From Candidatus Omnitrophota bacterium (lineage in GTDB: Bacteria; Omnitrophota; Gorgyraeia; Velamenicoccales; Velamenicoccaceae): 7,807 nt of DNA. Below are positions 1 through 6,044 of the stretch, one piece after another. The stretch covers positions 23,767 through 31,573 of the forward strand of contig DMEU01000005.1 of the NCBI GenBank assembly GCA_003451585.1. Direction: 5' to 3'. Below the pieces are notes generated by a model. The model made no database searches. It was not told where the DNA came from and was given only the letters and a program-made list of their open reading frames with translations. Both the position numbers and the translations under genes were made by a program. The first letter of the stretch is position 1. Every line of letters starts with the position of its first letter.

Positions 1-816
1 TGGCTTGTGATAGCCTCTGTCTTAAGCGCGGTCGCAGCCGAGGCATTTTTTCAGAAGGCCCGCCGTCAAAAGATAACTGTTTACGACGGAAGCGCTTTTA
101 TGACAGGTTTATTGCTGGCTTATAATCTCCCGCCGCACGCGCCGCTCTGGATAGGCGTGGCAGGCAGTTTTTTTGCCGTAGTCATCGCAAAGCAGGCTTT
201 TGGGGGTTTAGGCAGGAATATCTTTAATCCGGCATTGGCAGGACGCGCCTTTCTTCTGGCCGCCTGGCCAAAGCACATGACGACCTTTACCAAACCATTT
301 GTATATGACGCGGTGACGCAGGCAACGCCTTTGAACCTTTTAAAAGAGGGCAAGGCCGGGAATATCGCCGATATGGGTTTGAGTTATTTTGATCTATTGA
401 TAGGCAATAGGGGAGGGTCGTTAGGAGAGGTCTACATCCTGGCTCTCGCATTAGGCGGGTTGTATCTTTTGTATAAGCGAGTGATAACATGGCATACGCC
501 GCTCAGTTTTATTTTGACCGTCGGTGTCTTTACCTGGGCCTTTGGTTCAAAAGAGGGATTTTTCCATGGTGATTTCTTGTTCCATATATTATCCGGCGGC
601 CTCTTTCTGGGCGCGATCTTCATGGCGACCGATTATGTTACCTCTCCTATTACTAAAAACGGGCAGATAATATTCGGCGTCTGTTGCGGCCTCCTTACAG
701 GGGTCATAAGGATCTGGGGAGGGTATCCCGAGGGTGTATGTTACTCTATTCTGATCATGAACGCGGCTGTTCCTTTGATTGACAGATTCATCCAACCCCG
801 CCGATACGGCACATAA
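1..816 (+). CDS. rnfD: RnfD, Rnf complex membrane subunit (5' end truncated by window)
   Basis: RnfD is an integral membrane subunit of the Rnf complex, which couples electron flow between ferredoxin and NAD to Na+ or H+ transport. The frame is open to the window edge (W-L-V-I-A-S...), so the GTG at 7 is probably internal and roughly 50 N-terminal residues lie upstream. Counting from that GTG, family motifs are VYDGSAFMTGLLLAYNLPP at about 25-43 and GRNIFNPALAGRAFL at 69-83. The sequence D-A-V-T-Q-A-T-P-L at 101-109 matches the S/T-x-A-T site where RnfD/NqrB proteins carry phosphoester-linked FMN, which makes Thr107 the expected flavin residue. Hydrophobic helices follow, with ATDYVTSP near 207-214 and a C-terminal NAAVPLIDR. 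The TAA stop is formed at the start of an A-run belonging to the following repeat. NqrB is the paralogous alternative, but the RnfE/A/B neighbours settle the assignment. Confidence 0.95.
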   Translation, partial: WLVIASVLSAVAAEAFFQKARRQKITVYDGSAFMTGLLLAYNLPPHAPLWIGVAGSFFAVVIAKQAFGGLGRNIFNPALAGRAFLLAAWPKHMTTFTKPFVYDAVTQATPLNLLKEGKAGNIADMGLSYFDLLIGNRGGSLGEVYILALALGGLYLLYKRVITWHTPLSFILTVGVFTWAFGSKEGFFHGDFLFHILSGGLFLGAIFMATDYVTSPITKNGQIIFGVCCGLLTGVIRIWGGYPEGVCYSILIMNAAVPLIDRFIQPRRYGT

Positions 817-846
817 AAAAAGGGGACAGGCTACTTTTTATTTTTT
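815..846. repeat. Putative dispersed repeat fragment (A-run, GGGGACAGGCTAC, T-run) between rnfD and rnfE
   Basis: The sequence shows seven A (815-821), then GGGGACAGGCTAC (822-834), then T5-A-T6 (835-846). It fills nearly all of the 38-bp gap between rnfD and rnfE. From memory, very similar GGGGACAGGCTAC strings flanked by A/T runs occur many times in intergenic regions of some uncultured bacteria and Deltaproteobacteria, often near REP-associated tyrosine (Y1) transposases. Only one copy is visible here, so its repeat nature cannot be shown from this window. The outer A-run and T-run could pair as a weak A/U stem, but there is no GC-rich hairpin, so it is a poor intrinsic terminator. It lies where rnfG would be expected. 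Confidence 0.45.
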
Positions 847-854
847 GGTTAAAT

Positions 855-1448
855 ATGAAAAAACTCTGGTTTGAATTCATTAAAGGTGTATGGCGCGAGA
901 ATCCGATATTTTTCATCGTGCTTGGCCTTTGCCCGGCGCTGGCTGTATCCATATCCGTAAATAACGCCCTTGGGATGGGGTTGGCTGTGACCTTTGTCTT
1001 GGGATGTTCCAATGCCATCATCTCGATGGTGCGGAACTTCATACCGGACAAGATCAGGATCCCGTGTTTTATCGTGGTCATAGCCACATTTGTCAGCATT
1101 GTGGAGATGGTGCTTAAGGCTTACGCGCCGGCACTTGACAGGTCTCTGGGGATATTCGTCCCTCTTATCGTGGTCAATTGCATCATACTGGGCCGAGCGG
1201 AGGCGTTTGCCTCTAAAAACCCTTTTCTGCCGTCTGTCTTTGACGGCCTTGGAATGGGGGCAGGGTTTACCCTCGCACTTCTTTTGATATCTTTTATCAG
1301 GGAGACCCTGGGCAGCGGTAAACTGGCCGGCTATAGCATTTCACACCAATTCGAGCCTGTTCTGGTATTGTCTTTGGCTCCGGGCGCTCTTTTGGTCTTA
1401 GGTCTTTTAATCGGAGGCATCAGATGGATAAAATCGTTGCGATCATAA
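855..1448 (+). CDS. rnfE: RnfE, Rnf complex membrane subunit
   Basis: RnfE is an Rnf membrane subunit of the NqrD/RnfE family. It is a six-helix protein that packs against its paralogue RnfA with inverted topology. The length of 197 aa is normal. The sequence opens with an amphipathic WFEFIKGVWRENPIF segment, then LGLCPALA with Cys26 and VVNCIILGRAEAFA with Cys109. These two Cys are conserved in RnfA and RnfE and, from published Nqr/Rnf structures, ligate the intramembrane 2Fe-2S centre. NPFLPSVFDGLGMG and FIRETLGSG near 122-154 are typical of the family. The ATG at 855 is the only sensible start, but no Shine-Dalgarno sequence precedes it. The nearest purine block is the GGGGACAGG of the upstream repeat, about 25 nt away. 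Translation may depend on coupling to rnfD. The 3' end overlaps rnfA by 25 bp. Confidence 0.95.
   Translation: MKKLWFEFIKGVWRENPIFFIVLGLCPALAVSISVNNALGMGLAVTFVLGCSNAIISMVRNFIPDKIRIPCFIVVIATFVSIVEMVLKAYAPALDRSLGIFVPLIVVNCIILGRAEAFASKNPFLPSVFDGLGMGAGFTLALLLISFIRETLGSGKLAGYSISHQFEPVLVLSLAPGALLVLGLLIGGIRWIKSLRS
1413..1417 (+). promoter_or_regulatory. Shine-Dalgarno of rnfA inside rnfE
   Basis: GGAGG lies 6 nt before the ATG at 1424 and within the last codons of rnfE. It fixes the rnfA start and shows that the 25-bp overlap is a real translational junction and not a misplaced start. Confidence 0.8.
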
Positions 1449-2026
1449 TAGGCAGCCTTTTTATAAATAATTTCATCCTTTTTAAATTCCTCGGGCTTTG
1501 CCCTTTCCTGGGTGTTTCGAAGCAGACAAAGCCTGCTGTAAGCATGGGGTTGGCTGTCATTTTTGTAATGGTCTCCTCCGGCCTGATAACCTGGCTTGTC
1601 TACCGTTTTATCCTTCTGCCTTTACATATCGATTATATGCGGACGGTGACGTTCATCCTTGTAATAGCTACATCAGTCCAGTTCATCGAGATGGTGATAT
1701 TAAAGACCTCTCCTGTTATTTATCGCGCCTTAGGGATATATTTGCCGTTGATCACGACTAACTGCGCTGTCCTTGGCGTGACAGTTTTGAATTCCAATGA
1801 ATTTTTTTCAGCCGGAAAACCGGTCAACGGCAGTTTTGGCTATGCCATCTTGCAGGCATTCTTCGCCGGTGTGGGTTTTATGTTCGTGCTGTTATTGATG
1901 TCCGGCATAAGGGAGCGCCTTGAACTAGCTGATACACCTGAGTCCCTGGAAGGCCTGCCGATAGCCTTTATCGTAGCATCCATAATGAGCCTTGCCTTTA
2001 TGGGATTTGTCGGCTTAAAAATATAA
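1424..2026 (+). CDS. rnfA: RnfA, Rnf complex membrane subunit
   Basis: RnfA is the NqrE/RnfA-family membrane subunit of the Rnf complex and the paralogue of RnfE. The two share FLGLCPFLGV (here Cys26), SMGLAVIFVM and LPLITTNCAVLGV (Cys114). Cys26 and Cys114 are the expected ligands of the 2Fe-2S centre shared with RnfE. Six hydrophobic segments are visible, and the length of 200 aa fits the family (about 190-200). LLLMSGIRERLELADTP near 157-172 matches the usual end of helix 5 in RnfA. The start is set by GGAGG at 1413-1417. The stop is 13 nt before rnfB, and no terminator lies between them, so co-transcription is expected. Confidence 0.96.
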   Translation: MDKIVAIIIGSLFINNFILFKFLGLCPFLGVSKQTKPAVSMGLAVIFVMVSSGLITWLVYRFILLPLHIDYMRTVTFILVIATSVQFIEMVILKTSPVIYRALGIYLPLITTNCAVLGVTVLNSNEFFSAGKPVNGSFGYAILQAFFAGVGFMFVLLLMSGIRERLELADTPESLEGLPIAFIVASIMSLAFMGFVGLKI

Positions 2027-2039
2027 CTATAAACTGATT

Positions 2040-2837
2040 ATGCCTAATGTATTAGCACCGATCATAACTTTAGTAAGCCTGGGTATCTTGTTTGGGCTGA
2101 CACTGGCCTATGCCGCCAAGAAATTCCATGTGCCCACAGACCCGATGATCGATATGATACTCTCAAAGCTGCCTGGGGCCAATTGCGGAGCGTGCGGCAA
2201 GGCAGGATGTATGGGTTTTGCGCAGGCGCTGCTTGCCGGCGAGCTGGACCTGCACGCCTGCGCTTCTGTGGCAGCCGAGAACAGAAAGAGTATCGCAGAG
2301 CTCCTGGGTTTGAATATAGAGGAGAGGACTAAGCTGGTTTCATCCCTGCACTGCTGTGGAGGGAACCGCGCAAAAGATAAATACCTTTATGACGGGATGA
2401 AGGATTGCCTGGCGGTAAGCCTTATCTTGGGCGGGCAAAAGGAGTGTAAATACGGCTGCCTGACTTACGGTACATGTGTTAAGGCATGCCCTTATGATGC
2501 TATAGAGATGACAGGGGACAGTTTCCCAAGGGTGATCGAAGAGAAGTGTACAGCCTGCGGCATATGCGTGAACGTCTGTCCTAAAAAGCTTTATTCCCTT
2601 ATACCTTTTGATGCTTCTTTCGCAAAAATTTATGTAGCGTGCTCTTCCCGTGATATCGGCAAGGTCGTAATGAGCGCCTGTCCCGTAGGCTGTATAGCCT
2701 GCCGCCGTTGCGAAAAGGCCTGTACCCACGGCGCTATGAAGGTGGAAGATAACCTGGCGCGCATCGATTACGAGAAGTGCACGGGCTGTATGGAGTGCGT
2801 AAAGGTCTGCCCTACCAAAGTTATCAAAGTTAGGTGA
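2040..2837 (+). CDS. rnfB: RnfB, long polyferredoxin-type electron-entry subunit
   Basis: RnfB receives electrons from reduced ferredoxin and passes them into the Rnf complex. Residues 5-25 form one membrane anchor. A C-x2-C-x4-C-x16-C module (Cys49, 52, 57, 74) is the 4Fe-4S domain typical of RnfB. The C-terminal part is longer than in the roughly 190-aa proteobacterial form. It contains HCCGG (Cys105/106), Cys123, C-x3-C-x5-C-x3-CP (Cys136-150), a classic C-x2-C-x2-C-x3-CP (Cys170-180), Cys201, CPVGC-x2-C-x2-C-x3-C (Cys214-228) and a final C-x2-C-x2-C-x3-CP (Cys247-257). This makes 25 Cys in 265 residues, enough for several 4Fe-4S clusters, and resembles RnfB of Clostridia and Bacteroidetes. 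The module ending at Cys228 is followed by Thr instead of the usual Pro. The start codon has only a weak upstream ribosome site, and AT-rich sequence separates it from rnfA. Confidence 0.95.
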   Translation: MPNVLAPIITLVSLGILFGLTLAYAAKKFHVPTDPMIDMILSKLPGANCGACGKAGCMGFAQALLAGELDLHACASVAAENRKSIAELLGLNIEERTKLVSSLHCCGGNRAKDKYLYDGMKDCLAVSLILGGQKECKYGCLTYGTCVKACPYDAIEMTGDSFPRVIEEKCTACGICVNVCPKKLYSLIPFDASFAKIYVACSSRDIGKVVMSACPVGCIACRRCEKACTHGAMKVEDNLARIDYEKCTGCMECVKVCPTKVIKVR

Positions 2838-2845
2838 ATCTAGTC

Positions 2846-2877
2846 GTTTGGTTAGGGTTAAGTTGCTTTTACCAAAC
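2846..2877. other. Weak inverted repeat between rnfB and purN
   Basis: GTTTGGT (2846-2852) and ACCAAAC (2871-2877) are perfect 7-bp inverted repeats around an 18-nt loop. Two more outer pairs form after one mismatch. The arm is not GC-rich and no T-run follows, so it is not a convincing intrinsic terminator. It may be a site for something else or chance. It occupies most of the 66-bp gap between rnfB and purN. Confidence 0.3.
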
Positions 2878-2903
2878 AACAGATTCTTTGGAGATTTATT
2901 ACC

Positions 2904-3506
2904 ATGAAAAATATAGCTGTGTTTGCTTCCGGGAAAGGCACTAACCTTCAGGCGATAATCGATAATATTGCCAAGGGCACCCTGAAAGTCAACCTTGCCC
3001 TGGTTATAAGCGATAAGCAAAATGCCTTTGCATTGAAAAGGGCAAAGAGGGCCGGCATAAAGGCACTTTATCTGGACCCCGGGAAATTTTCTTCCAGGCA
3101 GGCGTATGAGAGACAAATATGCGGGTATCTAAAAAAGGATAAAGTGGACCTGATCGTTCTGGCCGGGTTCATGAGGATCCTTTCGCCCTTTTTTGTCCGG
3201 CGCTACAAGAACAGGATATTGAATATACATCCGTCGTTGTTGCCGGCTTTTAAAGGCGGACAGGCCATTAAAGACGCTTATAGCTACGGCGTCAAGGTCA
3301 CAGGCGTAACCGTACATCTTGTAGACGAAAAAGTAGACCACGGCCCTATCATTGAACAGAGGGTTGTTGCGGTTTCAGGGCTTGAGTCTGTAGGTGAGCT
3401 TGAGGCAAAGATACACAAGGCTGAGCATGAAGTATATCCGGAGGCGATAGCCCGTATCGCCTCGCGCCGTTTTATTTTAAAAGGCCGCCGCGTAGTTATT
3501 CGCTGA
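2904..3506 (+). CDS. purN: Phosphoribosylglycinamide formyltransferase (GAR transformylase)
   Basis: PurN transfers a formyl group from 10-formyltetrahydrofolate to glycinamide ribonucleotide, the third step of de novo purine synthesis, in the cytoplasm. The 200-aa length is normal. The N-terminal phosphate-binding loop reads ASGKGTNLQAII (8-19). VLAGFMRILSPFF (85-97) is followed by NIHPSLLPAFKG (107-118), which contains the catalytic Asn107 and His109. GVTVHLVDEKVDHGP (134-148) contains Asp145, the equivalent of E. coli Asp144. All three catalytic residues are present, so the gene looks functional. GGAG at 2890-2893, 10 nt before the ATG, supports the start. It follows rnfB by 66 bp and may be read through from the rnf operon, although the functions are unrelated. 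No other pur gene is in the window. Its 3' end overlaps the convergent lipoprotein gene by 11 bp. Confidence 0.96.
   Translation: MKNIAVFASGKGTNLQAIIDNIAKGTLKVNLALVISDKQNAFALKRAKRAGIKALYLDPGKFSSRQAYERQICGYLKKDKVDLIVLAGFMRILSPFFVRRYKNRILNIHPSLLPAFKGGQAIKDAYSYGVKVTGVTVHLVDEKVDHGPIIEQRVVAVSGLESVGELEAKIHKAEHEVYPEAIARIASRRFILKGRRVVIR
3441..3463. other. Perfect 9-bp hairpin near the 3' end of purN
   Basis: GAGGCGATA (3441-3449) and TATCGCCTC (3455-3463) form a perfect 9-bp stem around the 5-nt loop GCCCG. On the plus strand a T-rich stretch (TTTTATTTT, 3470-3478) follows after 6 nt, so it resembles an intrinsic terminator. It ends before the purN stop codon at 3504-3506, however, so a terminator here would cut off the mRNA of the gene. 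It could instead protect the 3' end of purN mRNA, or affect the convergent transcript, or be chance codon choice. Confidence 0.3.
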
Positions 3507-4410
3507 ACTCAGGCAGGTCTATCTTTATCTTTTTTAGTTCCGCCGCGTCCAACCGCGCCGTCTCCCCCGAAAAAGTATCCTTTAATTCAAAAGCCTGGAA
3601 ATTCTTGTAATCATAGCCCTTGACGGTCTGCGCGGTTATCATTTTGACGTAGTCTAAGGGTTTTAATTTTTCCTCCTCAGGCGTCAAAATATACGTTTTT
3701 TTCAGGAACTCGAGGTCTATCTTTATGAGGCCGAATTTTTCGCTCAACGCGCTGCTTTTGAGCTCGAAAACCTTGCTTAAGGCCTTGTCTTTTGCAAAGA
3801 GGTTTTTGACACGGTGGACCACCTGTAACCCCAGGAAGTGGTCGAAGGTAACGTCGTAGTACTGCATCGATTCGCCCGCTATGTCCCCTATCGCAGCCGG
3901 GTTGTATGTGACGTCTTTTATGCTGCGCATAAAGAATTCGCCCCGTGAGAATTTTTCAAGTATAGCCTGTCGCACGTCGGGAAGATATTCGAACGTCGAC
4001 AGCTGTATGCCGAAATTCTTTATATCACTTGCGACCGTTACGGCAAAATCAAGGTTTGCGTCCGTGCTTAAGATAATCCTGTGCACAATGGAGAGCACCT
4101 GGCTTACTTTTTCCAGGCCTTTTTCATTCCAGCCCATATCTTTTTCTTTGATCAGGTCATACAGCGGTATGTAGACCCAGAGCGTCTTGCCTGTTATATG
4201 GGAGCTGACCTGTATGTTGGCCTCTTCCTTGGCGAGCTTTGTTAATTGCCGGGCTAAGGTATTGGCAGGGTATGTGGGCTGGCAGGAAGATAAAATCCCG
4301 CACAACAGCACGAGCGATAAAAAGTGAAGGGATCTTTTAAGAGGGTGCTCAGGCAGCCGGGTTTGACGGGCCGCTGAATTTTGACTTGTTGAATTCTTTG
4401 AAGATAGCAT
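3496..4410 (-). CDS. Putative lipoprotein of unknown function
   Basis: I do not recognise this family. A signal peptide is clear: KR, then the hydrophobic run FLSLVLLCGI, then lipobox L-S-S-C. The acylated Cys is encoded at 4282-4284. The next residue is Gln, not Asp, which in diderms with Lol sorting would favour the outer membrane. The mature part is about 260 residues, mixed helix and strand, charged, with no transmembrane segment and no metal or catalytic motif that I can name. The start is uncertain. The ATG at 4410 given here makes a 304-aa product with an unusually long 42-residue pre-Cys region. ATGs at 4422 and 4458 make it longer. A CTG at 4354-4356 would give a more usual 24-residue signal peptide (286 aa) and an 8-bp overlap with the protease gene. 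The tight overlap with the upstream FtsH-like gene indicates co-transcription and perhaps a shared role in envelope quality control (inference). Confidence 0.75.
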   Translation of the reverse strand: MLSSKNSTSQNSAARQTRLPEHPLKRSLHFLSLVLLCGILSSCQPTYPANTLARQLTKLAKEEANIQVSSHITGKTLWVYIPLYDLIKEKDMGWNEKGLEKVSQVLSIVHRIILSTDANLDFAVTVASDIKNFGIQLSTFEYLPDVRQAILEKFSRGEFFMRSIKDVTYNPAAIGDIAGESMQYYDVTFDHFLGLQVVHRVKNLFAKDKALSKVFELKSSALSEKFGLIKIDLEFLKKTYILTPEEEKLKPLDYVKMITAQTVKGYDYKNFQAFELKDTFSGETARLDAAELKKIKIDLPEFSE

Positions 4411-5986
4411 CGATCTCGTCATATTCAAGCTCTTCGCGCTCCAGCAGTTCTTTGGCAAAGCGGTCTAAGAGGGCGATCTCTTTAGTTAGGAGTTCTTCGA
4501 CCTCGGCGGCGCAGGTTTTTAAGATACGTTCCGTTTCATTGTTCAAGTCCAGCTTGATCTGGTCGGAAAGTTGTGATTCCGGGATCGTGGTGAAATCGCC
4601 GAGATGTTTTTCACCCATACCCAGGCGCCATACCATGAAATGCGCCACTTGCATGGCGTGGTGGAAATCGGAGGCCACCCCGCTGGATGTCATGTTGAAT
4701 TTGACCTTTTCGGCCATGTATCCGGACATCGAAACTTTTACGTCAGCCAGAAGTTTCTCTTTGCTCTCTGTGAAGAGCTCTTCACGCGGCTGGTGGTGAA
4801 CGACGCCCAGGGCGCCGCGGCGCGAGATGATGGAGGCCTTGAAGACATCATCCGTAGGATGCTGAAGGTACAACGTGATCAAGTGTCCCGCTTCATGATA
4901 GGCGACAAGGCGGCGTTCTTCGGGTGTCATGTGCTTTCTGTGCTTGATACCCAGATCGACACGATCCATGGCCTCGGAGGTGTCTTTGTAGGTGATGACA
5001 TCGCGTTTGTCCCTGATGCAGATCAGCGACGCCTCTTTGACGATGTTCTCGATCTCGGCAGGGGTCTTAAAGACCGCTTTGCGGGCAAGACGCCCGATGT
5101 CTATCGTCGGGTCATACTGGACCTTGCCTAAATAAAATTTAAAGATGTCTTCCCGGCCTTTTAGTGTCGGGCGTTCTATGTAGATCTTCCTGTCGAGCCT
5201 GCCTGGTCGAAGAATAGCCGGATCCAGGGTCTCTTCGGGTGAGTTTGTGGCGCATATGACAACGACATTCTCCTGCTCGTTTTGAAGCCCGTCCATGGCC
5301 ACCAGAAGCTGGTTTAAGGTGGAGTTGGTTTCCTGTCCGCCCAAGAAGCTGAACTGGCGGCCGCGGCCTATCGCGTCAAGCTCGTCGATAAAGACGATAG
5401 CGCCACCGTGCGCGTAAGCCGCGCGTCTGGCTTGTTCAAATAGTTTGCGGACGCGCGCCGCACCCACACCTACGAAGATCTCCGTGAACTCGCTGCCGGA
5501 GAGGGAGAAAAATGGGAGCCCTGCTTCTGTGGCGATTGCCTTGGCCAGATATGTTTTGCCGCAGCCCGGAGGGCCGATCATGAGCAACCCTTTGATGATC
5601 TTTCCGCCGACCTTTTTTAAAGCGGCGTGGTCTTTGAGGAGGGCCACGATTTCCAGCGCCTCTTCCTTGACCTCATCTATCCCCAGGACATCCGCGAATT
5701 TAACGTTTACTTTGGACCCCTGGACTTTTTTATAGTCCATGGCGCCAAAACGGCCCATCATGATGGACACATATATGTAGGCCGAGATGACGGCCGCGAC
5801 GATATAGATCAGGAACATGACAGGCAGCTGGGCCAGCTGCATTTTGCGGTAGAAGGATTCCAGCCCCATAAAGCCGATGACGGACAGGCCCAAAAGGATG
5901 AGGACGACCGCTGCGCCGGCTATGATTTTCCAGCGGTCTTTGAGGAAGGTTTTGAACTGTCTGACGGTAAGTTTATCGATTTTCAT
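4349..5986 (-). CDS. FtsH-family membrane AAA+ zinc metalloprotease, lacking the usual extracytoplasmic domain
   Basis: This is an ATP-dependent, membrane-bound protease of the FtsH/M41 family, which extracts and degrades membrane and soluble proteins. Two hydrophobic segments (about 20-42 and 54-78) are followed by the AAA+ domain. It has Walker A GPPGCGKT (138-145), a pore loop FVG (171-173), Walker B IVFIDELDAI (197-206) and the SRH motif ATNSPEETLDPAILRPGRLDR with Arg260 and Arg263 as arginine fingers. The peptidase domain has HEAGH (364-368) with zinc ligands His364 and His368 and catalytic Glu365, and Asp440 in SGVASDFHHA as the probable third ligand. All key residues are intact. Only about 11 residues separate the two membrane segments, whereas typical FtsH has roughly 70-80, so the periplasmic domain is missing and total length (545 aa) is below the usual 600-650. 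The C-terminus is an acidic helical region (about 495-530). The ATG at 5986 has no Shine-Dalgarno but a promoter lies just upstream. I leave the symbol blank because a canonical FtsH may exist elsewhere. Confidence 0.92.
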   Translation of the reverse strand: MKIDKLTVRQFKTFLKDRWKIIAGAAVVLILLGLSVIGFMGLESFYRKMQLAQLPVMFLIYIVAAVISAYIYVSIMMGRFGAMDYKKVQGSKVNVKFADVLGIDEVKEEALEIVALLKDHAALKKVGGKIIKGLLMIGPPGCGKTYLAKAIATEAGLPFFSLSGSEFTEIFVGVGAARVRKLFEQARRAAYAHGGAIVFIDELDAIGRGRQFSFLGGQETNSTLNQLLVAMDGLQNEQENVVVICATNSPEETLDPAILRPGRLDRKIYIERPTLKGREDIFKFYLGKVQYDPTIDIGRLARKAVFKTPAEIENIVKEASLICIRDKRDVITYKDTSEAMDRVDLGIKHRKHMTPEERRLVAYHEAGHLITLYLQHPTDDVFKASIISRRGALGVVHHQPREELFTESKEKLLADVKVSMSGYMAEKVKFNMTSSGVASDFHHAMQVAHFMVWRLGMGEKHLGDFTTIPESQLSDQIKLDLNNETERILKTCAAEVEELLTKEIALLDRFAKELLEREELEYDEIDAIFKEFNKSKFSGPSNPAA

Positions 5987-5995
5987 AGTAGAAAG

Positions 5996-6024
5996 AAGAT
6001 ATCATAAAAGCACATCAATGTCAA
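5996..6024 (-). promoter_or_regulatory. Predicted sigma70-type promoter of the FtsH-like gene
   Basis: On the minus strand a perfect -35 box TTGACA (6019-6024) is followed after exactly 17 bp by TATCTT (5996-6001), preceded by TGA as in extended -10 promoters. Transcription should begin near 5989, only about 3 nt before the ATG at 5984-5986. That agrees with the absence of a ribosome-binding site and suggests a leaderless or nearly leaderless mRNA. Confidence 0.55.
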
Positions 6025-6044
6025 ATCGCAAAATGACAAATCCC

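Noticed and set aside
7..816. Full-length RnfD starting at the GTG at 7
   Set aside because: The frame is open to the window edge, and RnfD normally has about 50 more residues including a first membrane helix, so the gene is cut by the window.
855..2026. Possible recent tandem duplication, because RnfE and RnfA are similar
   Set aside because: RnfA and RnfE are ancient paralogues in all Rnf/Nqr complexes, and the similarity is limited to the known motifs.
2846..2877. Inverted repeat after rnfB as an intrinsic terminator of the rnf operon
   Set aside because: The stem is only 7 bp and AT-rich, the loop is 18 nt, and no T-run follows.
2340..3116. A 258-codon open frame on the minus strand, antisense to rnfB and purN
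   Set aside because: It covers two clearly real genes with intact motifs, its product shows no family motif, and the open frame is explained by the Cys- and Gly-rich codons of rnfB.
4604..5131. A 175-codon open frame on the plus strand inside the FtsH-like gene
   Set aside because: It is antisense to the conserved protease domain and has no recognisable motif or ribosome site.
5824..5840. 17-nt near-perfect palindrome GCAGCTGG-G-CCAGCTGC
   Set aside because: It lies in the FtsH-like coding sequence and arises from the repeated residues Q-L-A-Q-L encoded by similar codons, so an operator is unlikely.
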